Counted from the first letter of the stretch, positions 36,620 to 46,245 are shown. The stretch: DNA of 64,000 bases from Dinghuibacter silviterrae (GCF_004366355.1 NZ_SODV01000001.1:1612001-1676000), one strand, 5' to 3'. Notes: generated by a model from the letters alone, not told the origin. Numbers and translations: made by a program.

Positions 36620-37240
36620 ATGAAAATCGAGCTCAAGAATATACACCGTAGCGAAAAGCTGAGTGAAGAGACAAGTGCCTTCTCCGCTAACCTTTATATC
36701 AACGACATAAAAGCCGGCATTGCGTCCAATCGTGGGCAGGGCGGGGCGACTATGTATATTTCATTTAATGAGAAAGGGCGGCAGTTGATTCAACAAGCCG
36801 AGGCATGGTGTAGTGCGCAGCCCCAGGAAAAATTCACCTACAAAGGCAAAGAATATTCTAACCCAGTAACGCTGGAAAACTTTATTGACAATCTCCTGGC
36901 CGTACACCTGCAGCGAAAGAATCTGGAGAAGTTCAAAAGAAAGTTGGGCAAGGATACCCAAAAAGGTATCGCGTTTGGTATTCCCGACCAGGAATACCAG
37001 ATACTTCATTTCAAAATGCCGATTAAAGGTATTCTGGAGGCCCCTAACGGCTACGAGGTTTTAAGAAATACAATTGTCAAACGTGTTGTCCCACAAATGA
37101 AAGAGGGTGAAAAAATCCTTAACACGAATATTCCTGAAAAAATTTTAAAGGATGTGGGTCTAGGCGAGCACGATTACGTCCGGCCCGGGGAAGAGAGTAG
37201 GGAAATAACCCCTAAAAAAGGTCATGGAAAAAAACTTTAA
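36620..37240 (+). CDS. Hypothetical protein of the mobilization region
   Basis: Soluble basic protein of 206 residues, not assigned to a family. The N-terminal half is a beta-rich domain (MKIELKNIHRSEKLSEET...SANLYINDIKAGIASNRGQGG), the middle is helical with many Lys residues, and the tail is Gly/Lys-rich. It lies 18 bases before the next gene in the same direction, so they are probably cotranscribed with the mobilization genes downstream. Confidence 0.6.
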   Translation: MKIELKNIHRSEKLSEETSAFSANLYINDIKAGIASNRGQGGATMYISFNEKGRQLIQQAEAWCSAQPQEKFTYKGKEYSNPVTLENFIDNLLAVHLQRKNLEKFKRKLGKDTQKGIAFGIPDQEYQILHFKMPIKGILEAPNGYEVLRNTIVKRVVPQMKEGEKILNTNIPEKILKDVGLGEHDYVRPGEESREITPKKGHGKKL

Positions 37241-37258
37241 TGAACCAATTGAAAGGCC

Positions 37259-38854
37259 ATGAATCAGGAAAATGAAAAAAAACTGTTGGAACATCTAGCA
37301 GAACTTGGGTTTAGTGGTGAATCGCTGGCCCGGCAGTTGAATAGTAAGGCCGGATTAAATACGTCAACTTTTTCTATCAGTCAGGACATTGAATTTGGGC
37401 CAGGCAAAGTACAGTATAAGCTCAACTTTTCCCCGGTAAAGGAAGAACAAGGTTATATTCTGGAGGGTTATACCGCAACGCTTAGAAAGCTGTTAGCCAA
37501 CGAAAATTTGGTGGAAGGGATCGATGCGGTTGACCTCGAAAAGAAGATGCGCCAGGTCAACTGGGACCTTTATTTTAATGAATCGGAACGGGCCCTACGC
37601 CCCCTGGGGGAGATTGCGTTGGCAGGCGAGTTGATCCGGTCACTGTGGAATGCACGGGAAGTGTCCACAGAAGGACAGTTGTTTTTTCAGCAAATGCAGT
37701 TCCGATACTGGCCGGAGCGGGTCTGGGATAAATCAATACATAACGTGCCTGGCACTTACGAACAAACACTTTCATTCGACAGCCGGCCAGAAGGGTTGCC
37801 TCATACAAATTACGTCTATCATCTGCTGGGAGGAACGCTTGATGACCTTGAAACTAAACTGGGGGCCCTACGGCTGGATCAGTTTGAGGGAATTGGTTAT
37901 CCGCCGAAACTTCAGACGATTTTATCCCGGGATCCGGATAATTTTTACTTGAACTTCCGAGCAAATTTAAACGAGGGGTATGCAGAGTTTTCTATACATG
38001 TTGAAAGGACAGATGATAACTATTCGTTTGACAAATATACTGCATCCATTACGCCATATCAACCCATCGAGCACGGTATATACAATGGGATAGATACAAA
38101 GGAACTGGAAGCGCTCATGAACACAGTCAACTGGCGTAATGACTATGAACTTTTCGTTTTTACCGATGACGAGAATCCCCCGGAATTTACTCCCAGGGTG
38201 GCAATAATATGGCAACAAAATGCCGTACTGAAAGAAGATCCCACAGGAAGCCATATTGCCGACCAGTTACAGCTAAAATTCTGGTCGGGCGCTGCTTTTT
38301 TTGAAGACTTTATAGGGGCAAGTGCTTGGGACTATTTTGTCATGTTGCCGTCGCGTTCACATTCTTTTCCCCCGGAAGTAGATGGCAAGACGGCTGCTAA
38401 TCTTCTTTGTGGAAGGGCAGCGCAGACCCCATTGCTGGAAAAAGGGAAGCTGGACGAGTTGGAATGGATGAAGTTTGACTTTTCAGTGAAGGAAAACGAC
38501 GGTTACGGATGGAAGCGGTTTGAATGTTTTCACAAAGATGAGTTAGAGGGTCTCCTTAGACAAATTCCATTTGTGAATGACTATCTGTATAAAGTTACAG
38601 GAGATCTGGCTCGTGGGGACAGGCGGCCTGTCATGCTCCGAGATGGTAGGGTATTGGTGTTGCAAGCCAATCCTGAAAAACATACTATCGACGTATTCAC
38701 CCAGGAAGGAAAACAGATCCCGATAAACCTTCATTTTGACCCGGACTTTAAATCAAGTGCCTTACAAGGGCCCAGGCAGGTTTTGGAAATAAACCGAAAA
38801 GCACTTCCCGCGCCAAAGCCAAATAAAAAGAATCGTGGCCCTGGAATGCGATGA
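37259..38854 (+). CDS. Hypothetical protein with internal repeats
   Basis: Protein of 531 residues without signal peptide or membrane helix. An internal repeat is visible: GIDAVDLEKKMRQVNWDLYF (near 92-111) and GIDTKELEALMNTVNWRNDY (near 280-299), with a shorter third copy KDELEGLLRQIPFVNDYLY (near 427-445). The last 90 residues (GDLARGDRRPVMLRDGRVLV onward) end in a basic Pro/Lys tail and recall the DUF3945-type proteins of Bacteroidota mobile elements, which I cannot confirm. Its position before oriT and the relaxase suggests a role tied to the element. Confidence 0.6.
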   Translation: MNQENEKKLLEHLAELGFSGESLARQLNSKAGLNTSTFSISQDIEFGPGKVQYKLNFSPVKEEQGYILEGYTATLRKLLANENLVEGIDAVDLEKKMRQVNWDLYFNESERALRPLGEIALAGELIRSLWNAREVSTEGQLFFQQMQFRYWPERVWDKSIHNVPGTYEQTLSFDSRPEGLPHTNYVYHLLGGTLDDLETKLGALRLDQFEGIGYPPKLQTILSRDPDNFYLNFRANLNEGYAEFSIHVERTDDNYSFDKYTASITPYQPIEHGIYNGIDTKELEALMNTVNWRNDYELFVFTDDENPPEFTPRVAIIWQQNAVLKEDPTGSHIADQLQLKFWSGAAFFEDFIGASAWDYFVMLPSRSHSFPPEVDGKTAANLLCGRAAQTPLLEKGKLDELEWMKFDFSVKENDGYGWKRFECFHKDELEGLLRQIPFVNDYLYKVTGDLARGDRRPVMLRDGRVLVLQANPEKHTIDVFTQEGKQIPINLHFDPDFKSSALQGPRQVLEINRKALPAPKPNKKNRGPGMR

Positions 38855-38913
38855 TAATGTGATCATTAAACCTCCGGGCCAAGTGCGGGAACGCTTGTTT
38901 TGGTCGCGTTAGC

Positions 38914-38992
38914 AAGATGTAGGTTTGTTGACAAACCCCATCTTGCCCCCGGCTACGCCGGGGGTGGAAAACCGCTCCGGAGTCGCGGTTTT
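38914..38992 (+). other. Putative origin of transfer (three inverted repeats)
   Basis: Three hairpins in 79 bases, directly before the mobilization genes: AAGATG-TA-GGTTTGT / ACAAACC-C-CATCTT (38914-38944), a perfect CCCCCGGC/GCCGGGGG (38946-38964, loop TAC), and AAAACCGC/GCGGTTTT (38968-38992). oriT sites usually lie upstream of the accessory-protein and relaxase genes and contain inverted repeats, as here. The nick site is not identified. The last hairpin with its T run could instead be a terminator for the gene at 37259. Confidence 0.5.
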
Positions 38993-39044
38993 TGCATGTT
39001 TGTATCACTGGTTGCTGGTTAATTTGCCAAAAATATTTGCCCTG

Positions 39045-39449
39045 ATGAGTGTAAAGAGCCGAAAGGAAGTCAAGAATATGGAACACCGGGTTTTCGCTCG
39101 GGTAAGTCGGGAAAAGTACGAGGAGCTACAGCAAATTCTAAGAAATTCTCGCTGCCGCACAATGAGCGAAATGCTCCGACATATTCTTAATAACCAGCCT
39201 CTAACCATTATTACCTATGATAACAGCCTGGATAAAATCATGGAACGGCTTTCCGCGATTCGCAAAGAGCTGCATGCCATAGGTATTAATATCAACCAGG
39301 TAACCCGGTGTTTCAATAAAGAAAAATCCCCCGAAGGGAAACTATACCAGGCATTGGAAGTAGCGCGTCTGTATCAGCAAACTGACCTGAAAATTTCCGA
39401 ATTGTTTGTAATAATCGCCAAATTATCTGAGAAATGGTTGCCCGTATAG
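39045..39449 (+). CDS. MobC-type accessory mobilization protein
   Basis: Small basic protein (134 residues; the ATG at 39078 would give 123). The N-terminus HRVFARVSREKYEELQQILRN..CRTMSEMLRHIL is a ribbon-helix-helix-like DNA-binding region. ERLSAIRKELHAIGININQVTRCFN is the conserved block of Bacteroidota MobC/MobA-type relaxosome proteins, which bind oriT and help the relaxase. The next gene overlaps its end by 16 bases, supporting coupled expression. Confidence 0.85.
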   Translation: MSVKSRKEVKNMEHRVFARVSREKYEELQQILRNSRCRTMSEMLRHILNNQPLTIITYDNSLDKIMERLSAIRKELHAIGININQVTRCFNKEKSPEGKLYQALEVARLYQQTDLKISELFVIIAKLSEKWLPV

Positions 39450-40660
39450 AGACTGGAAAGAGCATTAGGGGGGTGCTTGTATACAATGAAAACAAAGTGA
39501 AAGCAGCCGAGGCTAAGCTGTTGATGGCATGCGGCTTCCCCCGGGACGCCGCTACCCTTTCTTTCAGAAATAAGCTGGAGCGCTTTGAACTATTAACAAG
39601 GCAAAATGAACGAACGCGGACCAACGCGATGCACATTTTTTTGAGCTTTTCTGTTTATGATAAGTTGGATGAGGATCGCCTGAAACTTATTGCCCTGGAA
39701 TATATGGAACGGATAGGTTTCGGGAATCAGCCGTTCATTGTCTACCAGCATGTGGATACTGCTAATCCCCACATTCACATTGCCTCTGTCAATATAGAAG
39801 ACGGTGGACAGCGTATCGAAACCCACAACATCGGCAGGGTACAGTCGGAGCAGGCCCGCAAGGAAATAGAGCGCCTTTATGACCTTGTACGTGCTCAAGA
39901 CCAACAGAGAGATACCGCCTACTTGCTTCAATCGGGGCGGTTACAAAACATTGTCCGAGAGGTTGTCGGTACATATAAATTCACGTCTCTTCCGGAATTG
40001 AATGCCGTATTGCGGCAATTTGACATTGCTGCCTATCGGGGCGAAGAAGGCTCGAAAATGTACGAAAAAGGGGGGCTGGTGTATCTGAAATTGGGTTTAG
40101 ATGGTGAACGGGTGGGTCTACCCATAAAGGCGAGTTCTATTTACAGTAGCCCCACCCTGAAAAACCTGCAGAAAAAATACGAGGTCAATGAAGCGGCCCG
40201 AAAGCCCTACAGCCAGCGCTTGAAACACCAATTGGATAAAGCCCTGTCATCTGGAGGTAGGGAGGCTATGGAATCCCTTCTCCAGAATCAAGGTATTCAG
40301 GTGTTGCTGCGCAGCAACGAACAGGGCCAGGTGTATGGCGTGACCTTTATTGATAACGGTACTCGTGTAATATTTAACGGAAGCGATCTGGGAAAGAATT
40401 ATAGTGCCAAGGCGTTTATGGAGCGCCTGCCTGATGGATGGCCTGGTATTGGCACAGGCGAAGTGTCGGCGAAAGCCGGGCCGGGAACCCTATTTACGGA
40501 TGATAAGATGGATCCGATGGAAAATGGGCAGGAAACGGCCTATCCGGGGCCAAAAAAGCCAGTTATCATGATAGTAACAGATACTCCAAACCACCGGGTG
40601 AAAGAGGAAAACGCTGGGGAAACGGCGCAAAAGAAGAAGAGGCGTTTGCAGGTAGAATAG
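39434..40660 (+). CDS. Relaxase / mobilization nuclease
   Basis: Relaxase of 408 residues (PF03432-type, MobB-like in Bacteroidota), which nicks oriT and pilots the strand. The catalytic metal-binding region is HVDTANPHIHIASVNIEDGG (near 98-117), with the His residues of the PHIHI motif; a Tyr-containing N-terminal segment (GVLVYNENKV) supplies the likely nicking residue. The C-terminal third is basic and probably binds DNA. It overlaps the accessory gene and precedes the coupling-protein gene by 31 bases. Confidence 0.9.
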   Translation: MVARIETGKSIRGVLVYNENKVKAAEAKLLMACGFPRDAATLSFRNKLERFELLTRQNERTRTNAMHIFLSFSVYDKLDEDRLKLIALEYMERIGFGNQPFIVYQHVDTANPHIHIASVNIEDGGQRIETHNIGRVQSEQARKEIERLYDLVRAQDQQRDTAYLLQSGRLQNIVREVVGTYKFTSLPELNAVLRQFDIAAYRGEEGSKMYEKGGLVYLKLGLDGERVGLPIKASSIYSSPTLKNLQKKYEVNEAARKPYSQRLKHQLDKALSSGGREAMESLLQNQGIQVLLRSNEQGQVYGVTFIDNGTRVIFNGSDLGKNYSAKAFMERLPDGWPGIGTGEVSAKAGPGTLFTDDKMDPMENGQETAYPGPKKPVIMIVTDTPNHRVKEENAGETAQKKKRRLQVE

Positions 40661-40691
40661 AAAAAATGGAGGGGCGGAAGGCCATGTTGGA

Positions 40692-42683
40692 ATGAATACA
40701 GGAGAGAATGCCGAGGCTTTACGGAAGATTACGGACCTGACAAGGAGGTGCAGTATGGTACTGCTTTTCCTACATTTTTATGTGTACTGCTATGGTGCAT
40801 TCATCGCTTGGCGTTTGACTTACCCGATTGTAGAAAAAGTGCTGATAACACTGATAAGGACGGGGCTTTTCACACACTTTTATACCTCCAAACTGTCAGC
40901 ACTGGGGCTGCTTTTGGTATCTCTGATCGGTTATCGGGGCAGGAAAGACGAAAATCTGAAGCTGTTCCGGGCTCTATGCCTACTATCGGTGGGATTAGTA
41001 ATGTACGGGTGCAGCGCCTGGTTACTGTTGCTTCCGTCCCCCGTAACCGTATTGGCAGGCTTATATATGGCGGTTACCATTCTTGGCTATCTGCTAGTGC
41101 TCAACGGCGGTGCACTTCTTTCCCGTTTGCTGCGGCAGCGCCTAGCTGGGGACATCTTTAACAGGCTGCAGGAGACTTTTCCGCAAGAGGAAAGGTTGTT
41201 GGAGAACGAGTTTAGTATCAACCTGCCAGCTCGTTACAACTTAAAGGGGAAAATTCGCAGGTCCTGGATAAATATCATTAACCCCTTCCGGGGAATATTG
41301 GTTGCCGGCACCCCTGGGTCCGGAAAAAGTTACTTCGTTATACGGCATATTATTACGCAGCATATTCAGAAGGGTTTTAGCATGTTTATCTACGACTTCA
41401 AATTCGACGATCTATCTATCATCGCCTACAATACCTTTCTGAAGTACAAGCATCTCTATCCTGTTGAACCAAAGTTTTATATCATCAACTTCGACGATTT
41501 GTCGCTCAGTCATCGTTGCAATCCCCTATACCCGGATAGCATGACCGATATCACGGATGCCACCGAGTCCAGCCGCACAATCATGCTTGGCCTCAACCGG
41601 GAATGGATCCGTAAAACTGGAGATTTTTTCGTAGAGAGCCCTATAAATTTCGTGACATCCATTATATGGTTTCTCAGAAAATATAAAGATGGGAAATATT
41701 GTACCCTGCCACATGTCATTGAGCTAATGCAGATAAATTACGATCAGCTTTTTCCTGTGCTTCGAGCCAGCCTTGACCCTGCTATCGATGTGCTAGTAAA
41801 CCCCTTCCTGACGGCCTATGTCAATGGGGCTATGGAGCAATTAGAGGGGCAGATCGCATCAGCCAAGATAACAATGGCTCGTCTGGCGTCTCCACAATTG
41901 TATTGGGTTTTGAGCGGCAATGATTTCACCCTGGATATAAATAATCCGCAAGAGCCTAAAATAGTATGCATGGGCAACAACCCTCAAAAGGTGCAGGTCT
42001 ATGGCGCTGTATTGTCGCTATATATATCCCGGATGATAAAATTGGTCAACAGAAAGGGGCAGCAGAAGTCCAGTCTTGTCTTCGATGAGTTTCCGACGAT
42101 CTATTTCAATTCAATAGATGGCCTGATAGCCACAGCCCGAAGCAACCGCGTATCTACTTGCCTGGGAGTGCAGGATTTCTCGCAGCTGCGCAAGGACTAT
42201 GGAAGGGAGCAGGCCGAGGTTATTGCTAATATTGTAGGTAATATCCTTAGCGGACAGGTAGTCGGGGACACGGCTAAAACATTATCGGAACGGTTCGGGC
42301 GCATCATGCAGGACAGAGAAAGTCTTTCGATAAACGCCTCGGATACCTCTATCAGTAAATCAAAGCAGTTAGAGGCGGCTATACCCGCCTCACGAATAAG
42401 CAACCTTAGCTCTGGCGAGTTTGTGGGCGCAGTGGCCGACGACCCTCAGCAAAAGATTGACCAGAAGGTATTTCACAATGAAATTATCAACGATCATGCC
42501 GCCCTGAAAGCGGAGCAGGATAATTATAAACTTGTTCCGAAAGTCGGGGATGTAGCGAAGGTGGAGATTGATGATAACTACCTGCGGATAAAAGAGGAGA
42601 TCATTGGCCTGGTAGATTCGGAAATGGAGCGTATTTATGATACCCCGGAACTGGCACACCTACTGGTTAGCAAAGAGGAATAA
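40692..42683 (+). CDS. Type IV coupling protein (TraG/VirD4-like ATPase)
   Basis: Membrane-anchored ATPase of 663 residues that connects the relaxosome to a conjugation pore. Four hydrophobic segments occur in the first 150 residues, followed by the motor domain with Walker A GTPGSGKS (about 206-213), Walker B SLVFDEFPTIYF and the conserved ARSNRVSTCLGVQDFSQLRK. It has the architecture of Bacteroidota mobilization coupling proteins. With no VirB4-like gene in the window, it presumably uses a helper element's channel. Confidence 0.88.
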   Translation: MNTGENAEALRKITDLTRRCSMVLLFLHFYVYCYGAFIAWRLTYPIVEKVLITLIRTGLFTHFYTSKLSALGLLLVSLIGYRGRKDENLKLFRALCLLSVGLVMYGCSAWLLLLPSPVTVLAGLYMAVTILGYLLVLNGGALLSRLLRQRLAGDIFNRLQETFPQEERLLENEFSINLPARYNLKGKIRRSWINIINPFRGILVAGTPGSGKSYFVIRHIITQHIQKGFSMFIYDFKFDDLSIIAYNTFLKYKHLYPVEPKFYIINFDDLSLSHRCNPLYPDSMTDITDATESSRTIMLGLNREWIRKTGDFFVESPINFVTSIIWFLRKYKDGKYCTLPHVIELMQINYDQLFPVLRASLDPAIDVLVNPFLTAYVNGAMEQLEGQIASAKITMARLASPQLYWVLSGNDFTLDINNPQEPKIVCMGNNPQKVQVYGAVLSLYISRMIKLVNRKGQQKSSLVFDEFPTIYFNSIDGLIATARSNRVSTCLGVQDFSQLRKDYGREQAEVIANIVGNILSGQVVGDTAKTLSERFGRIMQDRESLSINASDTSISKSKQLEAAIPASRISNLSSGEFVGAVADDPQQKIDQKVFHNEIINDHAALKAEQDNYKLVPKVGDVAKVEIDDNYLRIKEEIIGLVDSEMERIYDTPELAHLLVSKEE

Positions 42684-42775
42684 AGAGAAAACGGGATAGT
42701 TAACCTTGTGTCTTTAGGTGTTTCAATATAGACCCTATGCAAAGCACAAACTAAAATCTATTTAAAAAATTACCC

Positions 42776-43459
42776 ATGCGTAGAAATATGGGACATGAGG
42801 GCCGGTTGGTTACCCGGGCACGTCTTTTAATGCGTTATTCCCAAAGTGACTTGGCCGCCCAATTAAATTATACACCTGCCCATTTGCGGGAAATTGAATC
42901 CAAATTTTTGTTGCCTTCTGAAACAGAGAGCCGCATATCGAAATCCTTGAAATGTACATCGGACTTGTTTTTGGGCCCAGCGTTGAGTGAGTCGATGCTT
43001 GGAAGACGAGGCAAGGACGTATTCAACTCATCATATTATCGCTATCATCAGGGGCACAAGCTACTCTGCGCTATTTCGGAGACGGGCATTCCTATGCCCA
43101 AACTTGGAGACAAAATTATGATGTCAGAAGGGTTAGTTATGAAGTATTGCCGCAGTAATAAGATTCCGCCTCGGGAATTAGATCGAATTTTAGCTGGGCT
43201 AAAATGGACGCGCTACCAAATGGACATGATTGAGACAGGGTTTTATCATGACCTTGTCGGTACGGGAGAAAAACCAATTGGCCCGCGGGTTTTCCAGGCA
43301 ATAAAAGGTCAATGCATAACCTTCTATGACATGGACAAAATGATGGGTTATGAAAGGGGATTTATTGGTAGGCTTGTACAGAACGAATCATTGCCGTTAT
43401 GCCTGGTGATTTACCTTTCGCGATTATTGGGTATGGAAGTTTTGGAGCTGATAGGTTAA
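42776..43459 (+). CDS. Regulator with three HTH-like repeats
   Basis: Protein of 227 residues whose N-terminus is a recognisable XRE-type HTH (TRARLLMRYSQSDLAAQLNY..AHLREIES, about 10-60). Two more segments of similar length follow the same pattern: HKLLCAISETGIPMPKLGDK..EGLVMKYCRS (about 90-140) and FQAIKGQCITFYDMDKMMGY..GFIGRLVQNE (about 170-220). It may be a triple-headed DNA-binding protein. It lies 92 bases after the coupling-protein gene and may regulate the element. Confidence 0.65.
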   Translation: MRRNMGHEGRLVTRARLLMRYSQSDLAAQLNYTPAHLREIESKFLLPSETESRISKSLKCTSDLFLGPALSESMLGRRGKDVFNSSYYRYHQGHKLLCAISETGIPMPKLGDKIMMSEGLVMKYCRSNKIPPRELDRILAGLKWTRYQMDMIETGFYHDLVGTGEKPIGPRVFQAIKGQCITFYDMDKMMGYERGFIGRLVQNESLPLCLVIYLSRLLGMEVLELIG

Positions 43460-44074
43460 GCGTTAAATTAGGTGACACGACACCTTTTACCCCTATGAAA
43501 TACGCCTTCCCCCCGGGCAATAACCTCTGTTGTATCAATTGACGATATTTTATAATACATTGTCACCGTACTCTGCTTTCATATGAACCGTGCATTTAAC
43601 CTTGGCCAATTTAATGTATACCAGAAGTTGGCAAACTTCAATTATTGACGATACTTTGAAGTCTATCATTGAGTCGTATTTTTTTAAAAATAGCTCCCCT
43701 CTTTTTTTCTGTTTTCGATTTTCTATGCTATCACAGCCAGATGTTTCTATCGCAGTATTAACGGGAATGCTATCAGCCGAATTGAAATAAATAAAAATTT
43801 CAGTACACATTTGAAACCTATTTCTGAAGGGTTCAAAAAAGAAGAAGCCAACCTGAAAAAGCTGGCCGTTATAACATAGTCAAGTGACTATGAGTATAAT
43901 CATAACCCTAAATTAACGATGGGGAAACCCATCGCGTACAGCAATCCTTGGTCTGCCTAGACAAGCAGTCCGCCCTTATCAAGAACACTAAATCGTTCAG
44001 ACGGCAATACTCTCGATACGCCTTTTATAGACCATTTGAACGTCATAGCTGTATAAAGGTTGACCTGTATTGAT
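43460..44074. other. AT-rich stretch without a supported gene
   Basis: About 615 bases. An 86-codon frame on the minus strand (43550-43810) and an overlapping 66-codon frame on the plus strand are both unconvincing: neither resembles a family nor has a clear start region. No RNA gene or mobile sequence is recognised. Confidence 0.5.
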
Positions 44075-44416
44075 CTATGCCGCGAGCCTACGCCTGAAGG
44101 CAATGTCAATTCCCCTAATAAAATATAATATCAAAATTGGGGGATCCTCTTTTCTCTTTTCCGTCCACAATTCTTTAAAGACATCAGGCGCAAGAGGCAA
44201 CAATTCGGGCGCAAAATTTTTCTTTCGATCATGCCAGAGTTCTACAAATACATCCTGCGCAATTTGTAATGCCATTTCGTTATCATAACAGCGAAACTTT
44301 GCGTTTGCAACCACCTGGCTATGGTGGATGTGAAAAATGACTTTAAAGGCTGTCACACTGGTTTTATCCGATCTCAGTGCTTCCAGCAGTACCTCATCAA
44401 AGCATCGTTTTTGCAT
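44075..44416 (-). pseudogene. Truncated ECF sigma factor (region 2 remnant)
   Basis: Frame of 113 residues. Residues 1 to about 65 (FDEVLLEALRSDKTSVTAFK.., then ALQIAQDVFVELWHDRKKN) are the start of a Bacteroidota ECF sigma factor, including the DVFxELW core-binding motif of region 2. After that the protein breaks down: a second near-copy, APDVFKELWTEKRKEDPP, follows within 25 residues, and region 4, needed for -35 recognition, is absent. ECF factors of this type normally have 180-200 residues. It probably came from a FecI-FecR-SusC locus. Confidence 0.6.
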
Positions 44417-44543
44417 AATAGCGCCGTTTTGTTGCTATTATAGTATTTTAGAGTTTCGATATAATACCCTAAGATACTGAATTCGTAACATATTAACCTC
44501 AAATTGCCATGACTTTTACCTTGCGGTAGGACAAATTCACAAA

Positions 44544-44798
44544 ATGGCAACCGAAACCCATTTAGCTGCAGCACGTGCCCTCCTGGAGCAGAATAAGATC
44601 AAGAACATATCAGAATTATTCGTGTTTCTCAACAAAACGGAGACCCGAAAAGAGCTACGCATTGGTTTTCAGACGCTTAGTAATAAAATTGAATTTCCTG
44701 AGCGATTTACCGTGGGGGAGCTAATGACTCTTGCTAAAATAATTGAGGTGGATTATTCTGTAATATCCAACTTAGCCTACATAAGTGTCAAGGAATAG
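44544..44798 (+). CDS. Small hypothetical protein, possible DNA-binding
   Basis: Protein of 84 residues. The segment SELFVFLNKTETRKELRIGFQTLSNKI followed by FTVGELMTLAKIIEVDYSVI has helix spacing like small phage- or element-type Cro/XRE repressors, but no confident family match. It diverges from the sigma-factor fragment on its left. Confidence 0.45.
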   Translation: MATETHLAAARALLEQNKIKNISELFVFLNKTETRKELRIGFQTLSNKIEFPERFTVGELMTLAKIIEVDYSVISNLAYISVKE

Positions 44799-45036
44799 TA
44801 TTCCATTAAGGAAATATGATAGATTAAGCCCAATCATATTGAATATTAAGGCCCCATTTGAACGAAGAAAGGAAAGCCACCTCATAGACATGAGGGGCTT
44901 TGCTTACCTATGAAGGCACATGGGTGCCCTGCTTAAGTTAAATACCGTATAAATTATTCATAGGATTGTGTTAGCCTATAAGCCAATTGACGGGGTCTCC
45001 ATTGCTTAAATAGTTCTATTTGCTATTGTGCCTGTC

Positions 45037-45441
45037 CTAATTGAAAGATAGGGCGACTGGGTTAAGTTTAAACCATTCGACCGCCTCCTCTTCACTCCGG
45101 ACAACAGTGATAGGAAAATCATCTTGCGAAACCCAGAAAGCGAATTTTAGAGCTGCGAACCAAAAGAGGTTATCAGCAAGAATCGCACATCGTTTAATTC
45201 CTCTTCTCCCCTCGGCACTCTTAAGATAGTGTGATGCCTTACTAGAAAATTTAAATGGGTTTGGAAAACGAATAACGTAGTCAAGCGACTCTTCACCTTG
45301 CCATTCAACCCGTCCGTCCACTTCCCTCTCAACATCCTCTAAATCCACAAATCGATGTCCTTTATTCCACTCCGCAAAAACATACCCATCCTTGGGTATT
45401 AAGGTGAAGAACTCAGTTTCCCTTTTTTTCATATATTTCAT
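45037..45441 (-). CDS. STAS/SEC14-like hypothetical protein
   Basis: Protein of 134 residues. The C-terminal half (RRGIKRCAILADNLFWFAALKF..., then FPITVVRSEEEAVEWFKLNP) follows the alternating strand-helix layout of small SpoIIAA/STAS-like Bacteroidota proteins with the EEEAxxW ending. Cytoplasmic; role unknown. It is flanked by about 240 empty bases on its left side, and the STN fragment lies on its right. Confidence 0.5.
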   Translation of the reverse strand: MKYMKKRETEFFTLIPKDGYVFAEWNKGHRFVDLEDVEREVDGRVEWQGEESLDYVIRFPNPFKFSSKASHYLKSAEGRRGIKRCAILADNLFWFAALKFAFWVSQDDFPITVVRSEEEAVEWFKLNPVALSFN

Positions 45442-45507
45442 TTGAAAAAATTACGGATTTGAACCACTTTTGAATTCTTGCTTCCTACACGGGACTGCCT
45501 GAATCCT

Positions 45508-45831
45508 TTACTTCCTTTTAAGTAATGCGGCGGCGGGAATCACCTCGATCGCCTTTTCTGCCGGAACTACTCTGTATGTCAAACGCTGCCCTTTAAAACA
45601 AAGGTCAAGTACCTGCACCAGACTTGCACTACTCACCTTGAATGATACAGGATGGCCATCTTCTATATATTTGGAAACATAGTTAAAATGATACCCAGTT
45701 TTTTTTTCAACGGCCCCAATGACCTGTTTAAGTGGCGCATTAAAAAATGAAAAGCTGAATGTTCGCTTATCCACCTCCTTCTGAAGGGTCGAAATACTGA
45801 AAATGACAAAGTATAAATACAAAAACCTCAT
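45508..45831 (-). CDS. Stand-alone STN domain, probably a receptor remnant
   Basis: Short protein of 107 residues: a hydrophobic N-terminus (MRFLYLYFVIFSISTL) and one STN domain (FSFSFFNAPLKQVIGAVEKKTGYHFNYVSKYI..., then VQVLDLCFKGQRLTYRVV). STN normally forms the N-terminus of SusC-type receptors or FecA, where it signals to FecR. Here the stop comes right after the domain, so this is either a receptor fragment or a periplasmic STN protein. Compare the intact SusC at 58992-62345. Confidence 0.6.
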   Translation of the reverse strand: MRFLYLYFVIFSISTLQKEVDKRTFSFSFFNAPLKQVIGAVEKKTGYHFNYVSKYIEDGHPVSFKVSSASLVQVLDLCFKGQRLTYRVVPAEKAIEVIPAAALLKRK

Positions 45832-45855
45832 ACACCCAATTTATACTAGCACATC

Positions 45856-46188
45856 TCAATCTTCAACGCAAGAGACCAAAAAGTCGTCAAAGTCGATTCT
45901 CACTTCAAACGTTTTCCCGTATGGCCATTGGGACACATATTTTCCCTTAGATTTTATGCAAACCGCTTCGGCCATTTCAACATCCTTTGTTAAATGAGGG
46001 AAAATAGCAAAGCTGAATCGTACCGGAATAGGACCTTTTCGCAAGTCATCTTCCAGAACGGTGATTTCAGGTGTATGTTCGCGTAGAGTTATGGTCCTAA
46101 TCCAGCCATAATTTATGAGCATTTCGAAAATACGTTGCAAAAAACGGATATAATGCCTGGGCTTTTTTGGTGTGGGGTTATCGCTCAT
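45856..46188 (-). CDS. Hypothetical protein
   Basis: Unrecognised protein of 110 residues, without a signal peptide. The basic N-terminus (MSDNPTPKKPRHYIRFLQRIF) is followed by a beta-rich acidic half. It lies 24 bases upstream of the STN fragment on the same strand. Confidence 0.45.
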   Translation of the reverse strand: MSDNPTPKKPRHYIRFLQRIFEMLINYGWIRTITLREHTPEITVLEDDLRKGPIPVRFSFAIFPHLTKDVEMAEAVCIKSKGKYVSQWPYGKTFEVRIDFDDFLVSCVED

Positions 46189-46245
46189 AATGGATAGAAC
46201 GAAAGACCTTCCAAACCGTTGCGTGGTGGAAGTAAATAGTTGGCG

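Noticed and set aside
36392-36646. 84-codon minus-strand frame between divergent genes
   Set aside because: It overlaps the start of the plus-strand gene and lacks coding character.
43550-43810. 86-codon minus-strand frame
   Set aside because: AT-rich, no family, overlapped by a similar frame on the other strand.
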